DNA from: Chloranthus sessilifolius
Taxonomy: Eukaryota > Streptophyta > Magnoliopsida > Chloranthales > Chloranthaceae
Length of the DNA: 64,000 bases
Assembly (NCBI GenBank): GCA_021018995.1
Contig: CM037588.1
Location: 144,355,725-144,419,724, forward strand
Direction: 5' to 3'
Part shown: positions 33,756 to 46,931 of the stretch, piece by piece
Position numbering within the stretch: the stretch's first letter is position 1
Layout: the number at the start of each line of letters is the position of its first letter
Notes under the pieces: model-generated
Told to the model about the DNA's origin: nothing
Database searches by the model: none
The model's input: only the letters and a program-made list of their open reading frames with translations
Made by a program: the position numbers and the translations under genes

Positions 33756-34966
33756 ATGTTGTGGGCCGTGGGCCCAGCTTATGCTGACCCCGACTCATCC
33801 CCGCCACATTCTCCAACCCATTCCCTTTCGGGGGAAGTCGTTTCCACCATCCCCCTCACCCAATCACCCTTTACTGTTACCGGCCCATTTAACGCCCCCA
33901 TTTTCCCAACCGCTACCTCCCAAAACATCCAAAGTCTAACCCCCAATTCCCCATCTTTTGCCCAAACCATGCCCATGCCAAATCTAACACATTTCTCATC
34001 TACATTCATGACAAATCCAACCCCATTTTGCCAATCCACATCCATGCTCCATGTTCCACCTTCCCATATAGGCCCAATCCACCTACATTCACATATACCA
34101 CCTCCACCCTATCCAACCCCCCACAAATCCCCCCATCTACTAGGGTCATGCCCATTTTTACTGGGGCCATGCCCGATTTTTCCCAAACATCCACACCCCA
34201 ACAATCATCATCCCTAAACATCTCTAATCCTTTCCCATCCTTTGCCCCACCTCAACTCTCCAATCCACCCCATATCCCATCACATACCATGGTCATGCCT
34301 GAATATATTGGGGCTATGCCCAATTTTCCTTCCACATCCATCCTATCCATACTCAATCATCCCTTAAAGCCATCATCCACACCCGATCCTCCTTCCATGA
34401 CCATGATGGAGGAGATTTTCCAAGCCTACTCCTTATGGAAGGCTTCCCAAAATGTCTCCTCTCCTCCACACGCCATAACCATGAACTCATCCCATACCCT
34501 TGTCAATCTCCATGCCTCACTCCCCCCATGACCCCCATCAACCCCCTATAATCCACACCATCCAAACCTCCATTCCCCACTTGTCTCAAGGCCCCATGGC
34601 CCAAACCCCCATTCCCCACATGCCTCATGGCCCCATGGCCCAAACATTCACTCCCCACTTGTCTCAAGGCCCCATGCCCCAAAACCCCATTTCCCACATG
34701 CCTCATGGCCCTATGGCCCAAACCTCCACTCCCCACTTGTTTCAAGGGCCCATGGCCCAATGGCCCATGTCCATCAAGGGCCCATGGTCCAGACCCACCA
34801 AGGCCCATGGCCCAATCCCATCAAGGGACCACAGCCCAAACCCATCAAGGGACCACGGCCCAAACCACCAATGGCCCATGGCGCAAACCCTCCAAATCCC
34901 AATGGGCTATACCCATCAAAGCCTAATGGGCCAAGACCCTCCAAATCCGTGGCCCTTTTCCCATAC
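33756..34966 (+). pseudogene. Gag of element F, N-terminal part
   Basis: Starts near 33756 (MLWAVGPAYADPDS) and runs through a Pro/Ser/Thr-rich domain. From about 34550 it has a repeat domain built on a GPMAQT / PHMPHGPMAQ phrase with a period of about 20 residues. Element G interrupts it at 34966. The same architecture is in element D. The family has a nucleic-acid-binding gag, but no capsid fold can be recognised in this N-terminal repeat part. Confidence 0.7.
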
Positions 34967-35220
34967 TCATCGGTGCTGAAATGTGACTATATTTTGCACC
35001 CTAAATCCTACGTTTAGCTGTCCGATGAAAGCATCTGATGGTTGTTGTGAGGTTTTAATGATTACAGGTGCTTCTGATCGTTGGATCGTTAAAGAGCGTA
35101 AAAGGAGATAATTAAAGGCTATACAAAGGCTATGGATAAAAAGGTCAAGAGAAGCATCGAAATCCGTGAAGTAGGTCAACATCCATTAAGGGAATGAAGA
35201 ATCTACCCTTAGATGTCAAT
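34967..35220 (+). repeat. Partial 5' LTR of element G
   Basis: About 254 bp matching the start of the right LTR (ATCGGTGC.GAAATGTGACTA) with a handful of differences. After about 35220 the sequences part. Confidence 0.8.
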
Positions 35221-36963
35221 CGAAAAAAAAAGGAAGCTGTTTTCGGATCCTAAAAGTATATCAGTCAATCGATTGAGACCAGTGTCTCAACCGATCGACT
35301 GTTAACCACTAGCAGCCGATTGGGATGTGCAGCAGTCAATCGACTGAGACCAGTGTCTCAATCGATCGACTGATGACAGGAACACTAATGAAGTTTGAAT
35401 TTTTATTCATATTCTTAAAATGTGGATGACTTGAAATTCTTTAGAATTGTTATCATGCCATAATTATTTTTATGAATGCTCATAAAGTTCAAGATTAAAT
35501 AGCGATATTCATGATCTATGCCTGAAAAATTTTGCACCATCACTTTGCTTTAATTTCAAATATGAGGATTAAGTGTGTAACTTGAAATCTTAAGATCACA
35601 AAGAAGGGCTAAAACCCAATGAGTTTCTCGCTTAAATTGTTAAATTCTCATGCATTGTATTTTGATTTGTTGATTTTATGTGTGTTATGCCATTGCACTA
35701 GAAATCACTGTGTAAAAACTCAAGGCAGATAGGCATCTCTACCATCATGAAAGAAAATGATCTAAGGCCATTATTGGCTCATTTGTGCCCAAAGTATCCC
35801 ACCGTATATTTATCCTATGGCACCCCCTTTTGAGCCTTAACTGAAAGATGTTGCCTTAATTATTCCTTGTAAGCTATACTAACCATAGCTCACACCAATT
35901 TGAAAAAGCCTTACCCTTTTAGCTATAAGAAATTAGGGATGAGATCAAGGAAGGACATAAAAAGTTATGACGAAATTATCTGTAAGGAATTTACGGGAGA
36001 AAAACGGAAAAGGGGAGAGAAAAAAGAAAATTCGGTCTAGTGCAAGAAGTGTAGAAATATATAAAAGTGGTATTAAAAAGAAAAAGAAAAGAAAAAGAAA
36101 AGTGTATATGAAAAGAAAAATGTTCTAGAAACTTTGAAAAAGGAAGTTGAAAAATAAGAAAATCAAGCGTGTTTCTTGTTCCGATTTCTCAGAGAAACTT
36201 GAATCCAATTTCCCTTTCTTTCTTAACCTTTACCCGAGCCCCATTACAACCTTAGAAAAGACCTTTTTGATCCAATCAAGAGTGGTAAATGCCTTGTGGA
36301 GAGTGATTATACAATGTCTATGGTGCTTGGTATATGCATGTTTAAAATACAAATATCTTTCTTAATGAGATTTCTCTTAAAATTCTTTGATACACTGTCT
36401 TTTTTTTAACTTGTGAGATTTTCGTAAATTGTGTTATAATTCCATCTCACATGTGAGCGAAAAATAAAACCATTCATCAGGAGTGATTTCGTTCTGAGTG
36501 TATACCCATGGTAAGGATTGAGTCTAGACATGTGATCTAAAGGTTCCTAGTTTAAGCTTCTTCTCAGACAAAAGAATTTGAGTAAGTGATAATTGCATAA
36601 CACTAAGGCATAAATCATGAGCATTGAAAGACAATGGATTGAATTGAATGAGCACTAATAAAATGAACATGGTTAGATATAGTTTAAAAGATTTTCCAGG
36701 GTCATCTAATTACTTGAAGGGCATGACTAAAAATTCTGAAATTCATAAGCTTTGAAGTTTGTAGGTATCTTCACTGGAAACCTTCAGGAGACACAACTAC
36801 TCCACTAGGGATCACCTAGGGGTTTAAAGGCTTATTGCATATGCTAAATGTAATTGCATTCCCTACGAAAGTGGCATTTAATTTTTAGGATGTTAGTTTT
36901 ATTTGCTTTACATATTTATCATTCTCTTTGCTCGAGGACTAGTAAAGTATTGGTTTGGGGGTG
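35221..36963 (+). other. Internal remnant of element G
   Basis: Non-coding. 35255-35385 carries two CAGTCAATCGA / GTGTCTCAA.CGATCGACTG modules. 35570-36700 is AT-rich 3'-region sequence. The polypurine tract is at 36950-36963. Confidence 0.6.
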
Positions 36964-38351
36964 TGATCGGTGCCGAAATGTGACTATATTTTACACCCTA
37001 AATCTTACATTTAGCTGTCCGATGAAAGCATCTGATGGTTATTCTGAGGTTTTAATGCTTACAAGTGTTTCTGATCGTTGAATCGTTAAAGAGCGTAAAA
37101 GGAGATAATTAAAGGCTACACAAAAGCTATGGACAAAAAGGTCAAGAGAAGCATCGAAATCCGTGAAGTAGCTCAACATCCATTAAGGGAATGAAGAATC
37201 TACCCTTAGATATCAATCGATTGAGGACTAAGTGTCAATCGATTGACACATGAAGACAAGTTTGTCCTCACTTATGCTGAACTAAAAGTCAATCGATTGA
37301 GACTTCAGTCTCAATCGATTGAGGATATTAGGTATAGGGTTTGCTTGACCCTATAAATTGGAAGCTATGAGTTTGCTTAGAGGGATTGATTTTTTATTTT
37401 TTTTTGAGGGATTTATTATTATTCATATTGGGGTTTTTCAACTCTTTGGGAATTGGAAGGGTTCTTCTTTTCTTCTTTTTCGAGGGTTTGTCGGGTAGAT
37501 TGTACTTAGGCTCTTGCATTGTCTTTCTTTTACATTCATGAAAGCATAGATTGTATTTAGAAAAAAGCATTGTAAACAAAAACCTTTTGAGAGAAATGAA
37601 AAGTGGAATGGCTTTGAATGAACAAGGAGATCATACGCCAAGGATGAGTGGCTAAATCAGTTGATCGGGGAAGATGCGATCCCTAGATAAGTAGCAATTT
37701 TTTATGATTAATACCGCAGCCTATTTATGTCATCATGGAATTATTTTGCTCAAAGTATATGTGATTGAATATATATTGAATGCTTGTTATGACCGTTGAT
37801 TGCGCGTATCAACTACCGTAATCGCTAGATCTGGAACTACAGGTTGATCTAGGCTGTAGAGCGATTATGTATTCACGGTCGTGATCTAAATATCATGAGA
37901 TATGCTATTCTTTTTACATGACTCATACCGTAATGATAGGCTGAGTCATTATTTCTAGATAGGATATGCCGGATTGATGATCACATTTTATTATGAATCA
38001 TTTTTCTAGATGAATGATGGTGTGAATGATGCTTTAATGAAACTGTGGGTTTTAATGATAGAAAAGGGGTACAAATCTGGGGTAGCATATTCCTTGATCA
38101 TGACAAATATTTGTTCTTTTATTTATCGTAAATCATTTCTGCTTAGATTAGTTTATTTTTTTCTGCATTTAGAAATAGTGTGTTAAGTTTTTGGTAAATT
38201 GAATCTACCCCTTGGTACTTCCTTGGGGACGTCTTTAAGTCCCCAAAAGAATTAATTAAAATTCATGTTTCCCTATGGGTTCGACACTCTTGTTCTTGTC
38301 GTGCTACAATAGATCTTGCGCACTTGTAAGGGTACACTTTAAAACAGACCA
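36964..38351 (+). repeat. 3' LTR of element G
   Basis: 1,388 bp, TGATCGGTGCCG to AAACAGACCA. Contains TCAATCGATTGA modules at 37205-37325 and a likely TATA region near 37350 (CTATAAATTGG). Confidence 0.8.
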
Positions 38352-38356
38352 CATAC

Positions 38357-40860
38357 CCAACAAGGCCCAAATCTTGAGGCCCCATACCCATACCTTCCAC
38401 AATACCCCCAACATTGCACCCACCCCCAACCTTCACACTTGGGTCAAACCCATGCCATACTCCAAACCCAATGTTCTCATGGCCCCATACCCCAAGACCA
38501 CCTCCAACCTTTCCCCCATGCCCAATAGCCTCATCAGGCCCCACCCCTAAACCAAACTACCACTCACCCCATCACCCCACAACACTTCCCTTACATTCAA
38601 GGGGCTCACCCAACCCACATCCAGTCCAATCCCATCCAGCCCATACATCAACATGAAAATCTCACCCTCGCTACACCCTATGTAGACCAGCAATATGAGG
38701 AGGATGAGATCAAAAATAGTGGGACCTATGCCGGGGCAGTGACAAATGCCTATCCTCCACCTATGATTACCCCACCCCTGGCAGCCCAAAGTGAGTCCGG
38801 GCTAATAATTAAGAAGACGGGCCCCATGTCCAAAGAATCAGAATAGCTGAAAGAACAGTTAGATAAAATCCAGAGGCAATGACAGAAGATGGGTGGTGCT
38901 GAAATCCATGCCACAGACTTCACAGACTTGTGCCTATTTGCTGAGGTCCCCCTACCCCCTAAATTCAAAATGTCGATCTTCGATAAATATAGCGGCACAG
39001 GCAACCCTATTGCATACCTTAAGTCCTACTGTGGGGACATGTGCTAATACGGTGGAGACGAACGACTCCTCATCAAAGTGTTCCAAAAAAGCTTAACCAG
39101 CCCAGCTTTAAGATGGTTTACATCTCTTGAACCATCAATGATTAAAACATGGAAAGATCTGATCCACCTATTCTAAGAGCAATATGTCTACAACATAGAC
39201 ATTGAGCCCCGCAAGTCAGAACTAGCCCGATTAAAGCAGAACCCCAATGAGACCTTCAGCAATTACTTAGGGCGTTGGAGAGCATTGGTAGCTCAAGTAA
39301 GAAACAGAATACCTGACGACGAGCAGATAGAAATGATCTCGAAAAATACCCTGCTAGTGATCTCGAATTTTTTGGCATACTAGCAGCAGTCCAGTTTTGT
39401 TGACTTGGTGAGGAACGCCGACCGCTGTGAGGACGCCATCAGGGAAGGGTGATTGAGTAAAAATGCATCAGGAGGACCCAACGGGGTTAGGAGGTTCGCC
39501 GAGCAGAGAAATGATGGAAGAACAGGGGCAGAAGTATAAAATATTGCAAACACTTGGCCCAACAATAATAATGTAGCCCCCTTCCAATTTAAAGCAGCGC
39601 AACTAGCTCCCGTCAAGACAGGGCCAGTACAGAGAGTCGGCAATGGGCAGGGAATGAAAATGACCCCAAAGAGGAGAGCCCATTATGATTGAGTCTTTAC
39701 GCCCTTGGGGCAATCCCTGAGTGTACTTTTGCCATTATTAATTAAAAAGGGTTTAATAATTGTTCTCCAATCCTGACCTCCTCCCAATCCGATTCCATAT
39801 AATTTTGACCCCAATACTCATTGCAATTTTCATCAGGGTCTGGGTCACCCGACTGATTTCTGCTTCCCATTGAAGCACATGATCCAAGACTTAATTGGTG
39901 CTGGGAAGATCATTCCCCCTGCACCCACCCAAGCAAACCAGCATACGAATATCCATCAGGTGCCTTTGCCACCACACCCTACCGGAATAGCAGGTCTTAG
40001 ACACACCATAGGAGTGGTAGAGGAATTTGAAGAAGAATTGGAGTTTGATCCGTCAGACTTTATTTGTAATCAAGAAATGTTTATGGCACCAAGGCAGAGA
40101 AATCTAGGAGAAGGAACTATTGGGGTGATTGAACCCCTAAACATAGCAGATTACTTCCCCACTCCTACACCACAACTCGAACCCCTATATCTTAGGGACT
40201 ATTTTCCACCATCCACTCCCATAAATTGCGTATAAATAAATACGTATCAACCATACTCCACCACCCCCTTGAATTACCCAATAAGCCATCGGGCCCCCAA
40301 TTCTCCACCCACACCCAACAATTACCAATGGCCTACGCCCACCCCATTATCCCCATTTTAACCACCCACAAACTCTACCACCCCCGTCAATTCCCTAGTG
40401 GCCCATCAAACCCCCAATCCTCCATCCGCACCCATCAACTACCAATGGCCTACGCCCACCCCACTACCCCTGGTGCAACCATCGGTAAACTTCACCACCC
40501 CTACCTAGCCCAATTTTATCATCCACCCATCCATCACGGAGGAAAGCCAGGTCTTACCTACCCTCTCAGAGCCATCAGTATATGCACTTCAGGTCTTACC
40601 TATTTGAGGAGTAGCATTCCATACCTGAACAAACTCCTCCGGTGGTAAACCACCACAGGACTCTGCTGATGTTTGAGGATGAAATTTCAAACAAACCTAT
40701 GGTCAATATGATGGAGGCCGATCCAGAAGAGTCACATTTGCCAGTCTCCTACATCCAAAAAGGTAAAGGGGCAGCAAGTCAGGTATGCAATTGGGCATCA
40801 TTGTCCCAAACCTTGGAAGCGGGGAGTGGCCTAACATTCGGTACCTGTTTCTAAAAAATA
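38357..40860 (+). pseudogene. Gag of element F, continued after G
   Basis: Resumes in the Pro/His-rich repeat domain, then a conserved capsid-like region (38880-39400, with VPLPPKFKMSIFDKYSG-type phrase) and a degenerate zinc-knuckle-like Cys/His cluster near 39815-39860. An acidic tail follows (EEFEEELEFDPSDF near 40025). It corresponds to 1-2600 of element D on the other strand. Broken in a few places. Confidence 0.7.
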
Positions 40861-41118
40861 AAATTACCTATAAAAAGTGAGATAAGCCCTTGGCAGGCAA
40901 TACCTTGTATATACACAGACTCGCGCTGCTAAGGGTCCGTCTCTGAAGAAAATAAAAATCTTAAGAACATTGAAAAAATACCAAATCCCAAAAACATTGA
41001 AAAAGCCCAAAGTCCAAAAACATTGTCATTTAAAATTTAAGTTAAAGTCTCATAAAAAGATGCATTAATCAAAATACCCATCCCACATAAGAGGTAGGAG
41101 TTACGAGTTTGGACGAGG
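40861..41118 (+). other. Gag-pol boundary region of element F
   Basis: A-rich stretch with AAACATTGAAAAA repeats (40965-41025) between the gag tail and the open pol block. No domain recognised. Confidence 0.4.
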
Positions 41119-44100
41119 ATGTCCCTTTGGAGGAGATCCCCAATGAGCTCCTATCGGTTTACTGAATTTGAGCATGGCCCTACCCCCATTGTCGAGGAAA
41201 CTGAGGACATTAATCTAGGGACTGAGGAGAGTCCCAACATTACCAAAATTGGAACGTTGCTCTCTCGAAGAGAGAAAAAATATGATCGATTTCCTTCGAT
41301 CATACCAAGACATTTTTCCTGGTCATACGAGGACATGCCTGGGCTAGACACTGATTTGGTCAAGCATGAGTTGCCTCTCTACCCTGATATGAAGCCGGTT
41401 AAGCAGAAGCTGAGACTTCTTCGACCTGAGTGGATGTTGAAAGTCAAAGACGAGGTCATCAAGCAGTATGACACAAGGTTTCTCATGGTCTCCAAATATC
41501 CGCAGTGGCTAGCCAATATCGTGCCTGTGCCGAAGAAAGATGGGAAGGTCCGCATGTGCAACGATTTCCTTAATTTGAACAGGGTGAGTTCGAAGGATAA
41601 TTTTCTATTACCACACATCGACATCTTGGTTGATAGCACTGCCAAGCATGGGATGCTTTCTTTCATAGATGGATTCTCAGGATACAATCATATCAAAATG
41701 GCAGAGGTTGATCGCGAGAAGACAACATTCATTACCCCCTGGGGAACCTTTTGCTATCGAGTCATGCCATTTAGACTGAAGAATGGCGGGGTAACGTACC
41801 AGAGAGCCATGACTGCGCTATTTCATGACATGATGCACCGAGAGATTAAAGTGTACATCGATGATATAATAGCCAAGTCACCGGAGCGGAGCGACCACTT
41901 GGTAAACCTCCAAAAATTGTTCGAGAGGCTGAAAAAGTATAAATTATGTCTGAATCCACAGAAGTGCACTTTTCGTGCCATGTCAGGGAAGCTGTTGGGA
42001 TTCATTGTTAGCAGGAGAGGGATCAAGGTTGACCCAGTTAAAGTCAAAGCTATCACAGAAATGCCACCGTCGTCTACTTAGAAAGAGGTTAGAGGGTTCT
42101 TGGGTAGAATACAATATATTAGTCAGTTCATTATGCAACTAACTCCAATCTACACACCGATCTTTAAACTACTAAGGAAGAACTCGCCCGTTGAATGGAA
42201 CGACAATTGTCAGGCAGAGTTCGATAAAATTAAAGGCTACCCCCTTAACCCACCTATGTTGGTACCACCTGAGCCAAGGAGACCACTCTTGATGTGTCTC
42301 TCCACGATGGAAGTTTTGATGGGATGTGTCTTAGGTTAGCATGACGAGACAGGGAAAAGAGAACATGCCATTTACTATCTAAGCAAGAAATTTATTGATT
42401 ATGAAATGTGCTATTCTCATCTGGAGAAAGCATGTCTAGCTCTTGTATGGGCTACTAAGAGGCTCCGCCATTACTTACTATCTCAAGCTGTTCTACTTTT
42501 AGCTCGAATGGACCCGTTGAAATACTTGTTCGAAAAGCCAGCCCTCACTGGAAGAACTGCATGATGGCAGCTATTGTTATCCGAGTTCGATATCACGTAC
42601 GTCACTCAAAAGTCAATTAAGGGGCAGGAACTCGCTGATCATCTTGTTGACAATCCTTTTCCAAATTATGAACCTTTGAGAATTGAGTTCCTAGATGAAG
42701 ATATCTTGTTCATGACGAAAGATGATACAGAAGAAGCAGAAGAATCATGGGTAATGCACTTTGACGGGGCAGCAAATGCCGAGGGTCAGGGAGTTGGCAC
42801 CATTCTGATTTCGCCGAAAGGATCCCACATACCCATCTCTACCAAGCTCAACTTTCTTTGCACTAATAATATGGTTGAATACAAGGCTTGTGCCGCTGGT
42901 CTGCAGGCGGCTCTCGATTTGAATGTAACCCACCTTTTGGTGTCTGGCGATTTGCAGTTAATTATATGCCAGACGAACGGTGACTGGAAGATGAAAGATG
43001 AGAAACTAATCCCCTACCATGAGCACCTTGAAGATCTGATAGCTTGCTTCTAAGATGTGACATTGTCATATGTCTCCCGGATAAGGATTCACTTCGCCAA
43101 TGCACTGGCAACGTTGGCATCAATGATAGAAATCCCATATGGTGTTGAGATGAAGCCAATCATGATCAAGCAGAGGAACAAGCCGGCCTTCTGCCTACAG
43201 ATTGAGGAACCTACAAAGCCTGATGATGAGCCACCTTGGTTCTCAGATATCAAAAATTTCCTCGAGATACTATCTTTCCCTGAGGGTACGTCCAAGACGG
43301 ATTGACGAACCATTCAACATCTAGTAGCAGGCTACGTCATTTGTGGGGAGTGCCTTTACAAGTGATCCTACAATAACATCCTACTCAGGTGTCTTACTAA
43401 AATTGAAGAGATCAATATCATGAAGGAGATCCATGAGGGAATATGTGGAGCCCACGTCAGCGGTCACATGCTTGCTAAGAAAATTTTATGGCAGGGATAC
43501 TTTTGGACCACTATGGAATCAGATTATTGCAAACATGTTCAGAAATGCTACAAGTGTCAGGAGCACTCCAGTCTGATACACGCTCCTGTCATTGATCTTC
43601 ACTGCATGACCACTCCTTGGCCATTTGCTACGTGGGGCCTTGAAGTTGTCGAAATGATTAATCTGAAAGCATCAAATGGACATCGGTTCATCCTCATCAC
43701 CATTGAATACTTCACCAAATGGGTAAAGGTGACATCATATGCCAACATCACAGCCAGTCACGCCAAGAAGTTCCTCAAGAGTAATATTGTGTGCCGATTT
43801 GGAGTACCTAAAGATATCATCACAGACAACGGTACAAACTTTACAAATAAACACATCCGAGCCTTCTGCGAGCAATACAAAATCAAGCACCATTGCTCGT
43901 CACCTTATCGGCCTCAAATTAATGGAGCCATAGAAGCTGCTAACAGGACGGTCGTCCGCATCCTAGAGAAGATGGTCCTTACTTACCGAGACTGGAGTAA
44001 AATACTGCCATTTACTTTGTGGGCCTATAGAATATCGATTCGTACTGCTATTGGGGCAACTCCTTTCTCCCTTGTGTATGGAACCGAGGCTGTCTTATCG

Positions 44101-44487
44101 GTAGAGGTTGAAGTATCCTCGCTTCGAATCCTCATGGAATCAGACTTACCTGAAGTAGAAAGAGAGAGATCCTACTTTGACCAACTGAACTTATTGGATG
44201 AGAAGAGACTCCTAGCCTTGTGTCACACTCAAGTTTACCAGGAGCGAATCACACACGCTTACAATAAATGTGTCCGCGGTCGAGATCTAAAGGTAGGAGA
44301 CACTGTGCTAAAGAATATCTTCCCATCCCTCCATGCCGATCCGAGAGGGAAGTTCAAGCCGAACTGGGAAGGGCCTTATGTCGTTCGAGAAGTGCTACCG
44401 GGATACACCATCCGCCTCGTCACCATGGACAGAGATCATCTTCCTGAGCCTATCAATGCTGGATACGTCCGACGGTTCTACTCTTAG
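41119..44487 (+). pseudogene. Pol of TAT element F (RT, RNase H, aRNH, integrase)
   Basis: 41119-42081 is a long open block holding the reverse transcriptase: WLANIVPVPKKDGKVRMC, DGFSGYNHIKMA, and the catalytic YIDDII near 41860. 42100-42560 holds the RT-linked RNase H. 42574-43053 holds a second, archaeal-type RNase H (MHFDGAANAEGQG, ISPKGSHIPIST) that marks the TAT lineage. 43420-44487 is one open block of 355 codons with integrase: the zinc-binding H/C cluster (HVSGHM, CYKCQEH), the core (ITDNGTNFTN, YRPQINGAIEA) and the C-terminal NWEGPY module. Pol as a whole is broken, with about four to six interruptions, so the element is a fossil. Confidence 0.9.
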
Positions 44488-45714
44488 TCTATCACGATAA
44501 GGTAAGTATTGGTGCAATAGATATATAACTGCTTAAGAACCACCCAAAAGAGGCCATCATTCCAAGCACATTAGCCAAAAAGTATCCCTCAAAAAGATGA
44601 TATCCTTTGCTACCCCATTTTGAGCTAAGGCCTTTCTTTCAATGAACCACTTCCCTAGAAAAGAAAATGTGTGTACATATACAAAAAAAAAGGGGGAGAT
44701 GAAGTAAAGTTGCCATCAAAATTCAAAAAATCAGAAAAGCAAAATCTCAAAAAAGAGATTGCCTGAAATAAAATAAAAGAAAAAGAAAAAAAATATATAG
44801 AAGAATCATGGGGCATGTACAGTAAAACCCCCCAAGGAAGAAAGTATATTGAGGAAACTGAAACCATATAAAGGAAACCATTTTTAGCCCAGCATACCTT
44901 TAAATCCTAACTTGACCCATGGCCAAGCTACACCCAAAAGAAAGCCCTCTTTTTAGGTTCATAAGCAGTCATAGTATCTGTTAAGTCAACACAAGCCGAG
45001 TTGTGAGACGACACTAGAACTCCATCCAGCCAGCTGTGAAGAAATCGACGTCTATGTCGTGGCTTTTAAAAAAAATAAAAGAAATAAAAAGAATAAAAAA
45101 TAAAAATACAAACTCAAAGTAAAATGGACGTGGTGAAAACCCGAAAGGGCCTTACGAGTAAAAACAACCAGCTTGTGCGGAACAGGTGAAAACCCGAAAG
45201 GGCGCTTGAGGTAAAAGAGCTAAATCCATGGACGTGGTGAAAACCCGAAAGGGCGCCACGGGTAAAAAAAGGAGATAAATAAAAAAATAAAAAATAAAAT
45301 AAAATAAGAAAAAAGAAAAAGAAAAGAAAGGTTTGAACTGATTGAGAAGATTGATGCTTGAGGAGCCCTCTTAGTTACTCTCTCTGATACCCTTTTTTGA
45401 CTGGGCCGCTCATATTAGTTTAAGACGGGTCTCGATCAGAATTATCTTTGTAAAACTTCTTTATCAAACATATGACTCAAGGTAAGGAGAAAGGATTGAC
45501 TCAATCCGAAGGGATTGACATTCTAGTCTTGGTAAAATTGTTGAAACTCACCCAAGATCCGACTACTTAAAGGGGATTCGGCCATGCTCAAAAGGGGACC
45601 CGAGATCTTACTCGGTGATTAAGGCACCACACCAAAAAAAGAAAAGAAAGAAAAGACACAAAAAAACGGAAGAACAACAAAAAAATGAAGAAAAATCTAA
45701 ATACAAAAAAAATT

Positions 45715-46015
45715 GTATATGTTTCTACTCTTTTCCATATGTACGGCCTCGTACCTCCATTTCAAAAAATGAAGAAAAATAATAAAAAATCTATGAAAAA
45801 GAAAAATCCAAAAAATTCTACTCTTTCTCATGTACATAGTTACGACATCTACTTCCATCTCAAAAATGAAAGAAAATAATAAAAAATCTCTGAAAAAGAA
45901 AAATCTAAAAAATTCTACTCTTTCTCATGTACATAGTTACAATATCGTACTTCCATGTCAAAAATAAAGAAAAGGAACAAAAAAAAAATCTTTGAAAATA
46001 AAAATCCAAAAAATA
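45715..46015 (+). repeat. Tandem repeat of about 110 bp, three units
   Basis: Each unit has TTCTACTC followed by a GTACATAGTTAC or GTACGGCC phrase, a CTTCCAT phrase and an A-rich AATAAAAAATC tail. Units begin near 45722, 45817 and 45912. Confidence 0.7.
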
Positions 46016-46931
46016 TATATAACCTTGAAAATGAAAAAATATAGGTAAAAGTTTATTTCTCCTTCTGTTAATTAGGATGTATTTGGTTACTTATATAAAT
46101 AAAAAAGGGACTGACTTTTTCTCGAGAATATGTAAGAACATCACACGACCCAAAGCCTCGAAGCGGGCAACTTCTCAGCGATGGACAAATCAGATGAAGT
46201 ATCTCACCACTGACGTCAGGTCTACTCAAAAAAAGAGAGAATCATTTTGAAAAAGAAAGAATATATATGTGTTTCCCCACAGAGCTACGCACATGCATAA
46301 TGCGGTAAAGTGTCAATACTTTATCAGCCATGCAGCTGTGCCATATTAAAGTCCCGAGTCAGGGGTTCGCCTTCGATCTTTGGATCCTTCTTCAAAGTAG
46401 GAGCAACGGTGTCAATATCAATAAAACGGTCAATGTTTTGATCAGGTTGACTCCACTGCTAAATCTTCGAGCTAAGCGCTCTGTTTAGATTCATATGAAC
46501 TTAAGTGTCGTAAGTTTAAGATTTTTCGTTGGAAAAGGTCAATTGTTGGTTGAAACCAACCTGTTGAGAATGAGATTACGTATCAATCAAACTATGTGCA
46601 ACCATGCATTCAGAAGGGTTCATTTCCCTTTTATTTTTTTGCAGGCTTAAAACCTGTATGGGCAGCTGTATCCCTGTAAAGTGTACGCCATGCGTCTGAG
46701 CATTCGTATTATGGTCGTTTATTCTCGTAAATTATACCTAGGCAGGTTCAAGTCGGGGCTTCCATCGCCTTTATTGTTGCTTATCGCCCCTGATGGGTGC
46801 ATGTTTATGCATAGTTAATTGATATTTATGATCATTATCGGCGAAAGTCAGGATTGGATGCCCCTTTTTGGGAGACACCCAATGATTGGTTTGATATGTT
46901 TAGCAGTACTTGAAGCTGGATGCTCTAGGTC

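Larger units (their letters stand above)
34967..38351 (+). mobile_element. Internally deleted OTA-type (Athila/TAT-like) LTR element G
   Basis: Fossil of 3,385 bp inside the gag of F, with CATAC target duplications (34962-34966 and 38352-38356). The left LTR is represented only by its first 250 bp or so (34967-35220). The right LTR is full (36964-38351). The 1.7 kb between has no pol or gag. It ends in a purine tract TTGGTTTGGGGGTG directly before the right LTR, a signature of the Athila/TAT group. Its last part also has the phrase near 35760-35880 typical of the Athila 3' region. Large internal deletion; non-autonomous. Confidence 0.8.

Noticed and set aside
41119-42081. Domesticated reverse transcriptase
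   Set aside because: It sits in order within a full LTR element that has target duplications and other broken domains; no sign of selection apart from the element.
43420-44487. A 355-codon open frame as a host gene
   Set aside because: It is the integrase of TAT element F (zinc-binding cluster, catalytic core and NWEGPY module) in continuous context with RT and RNase H.
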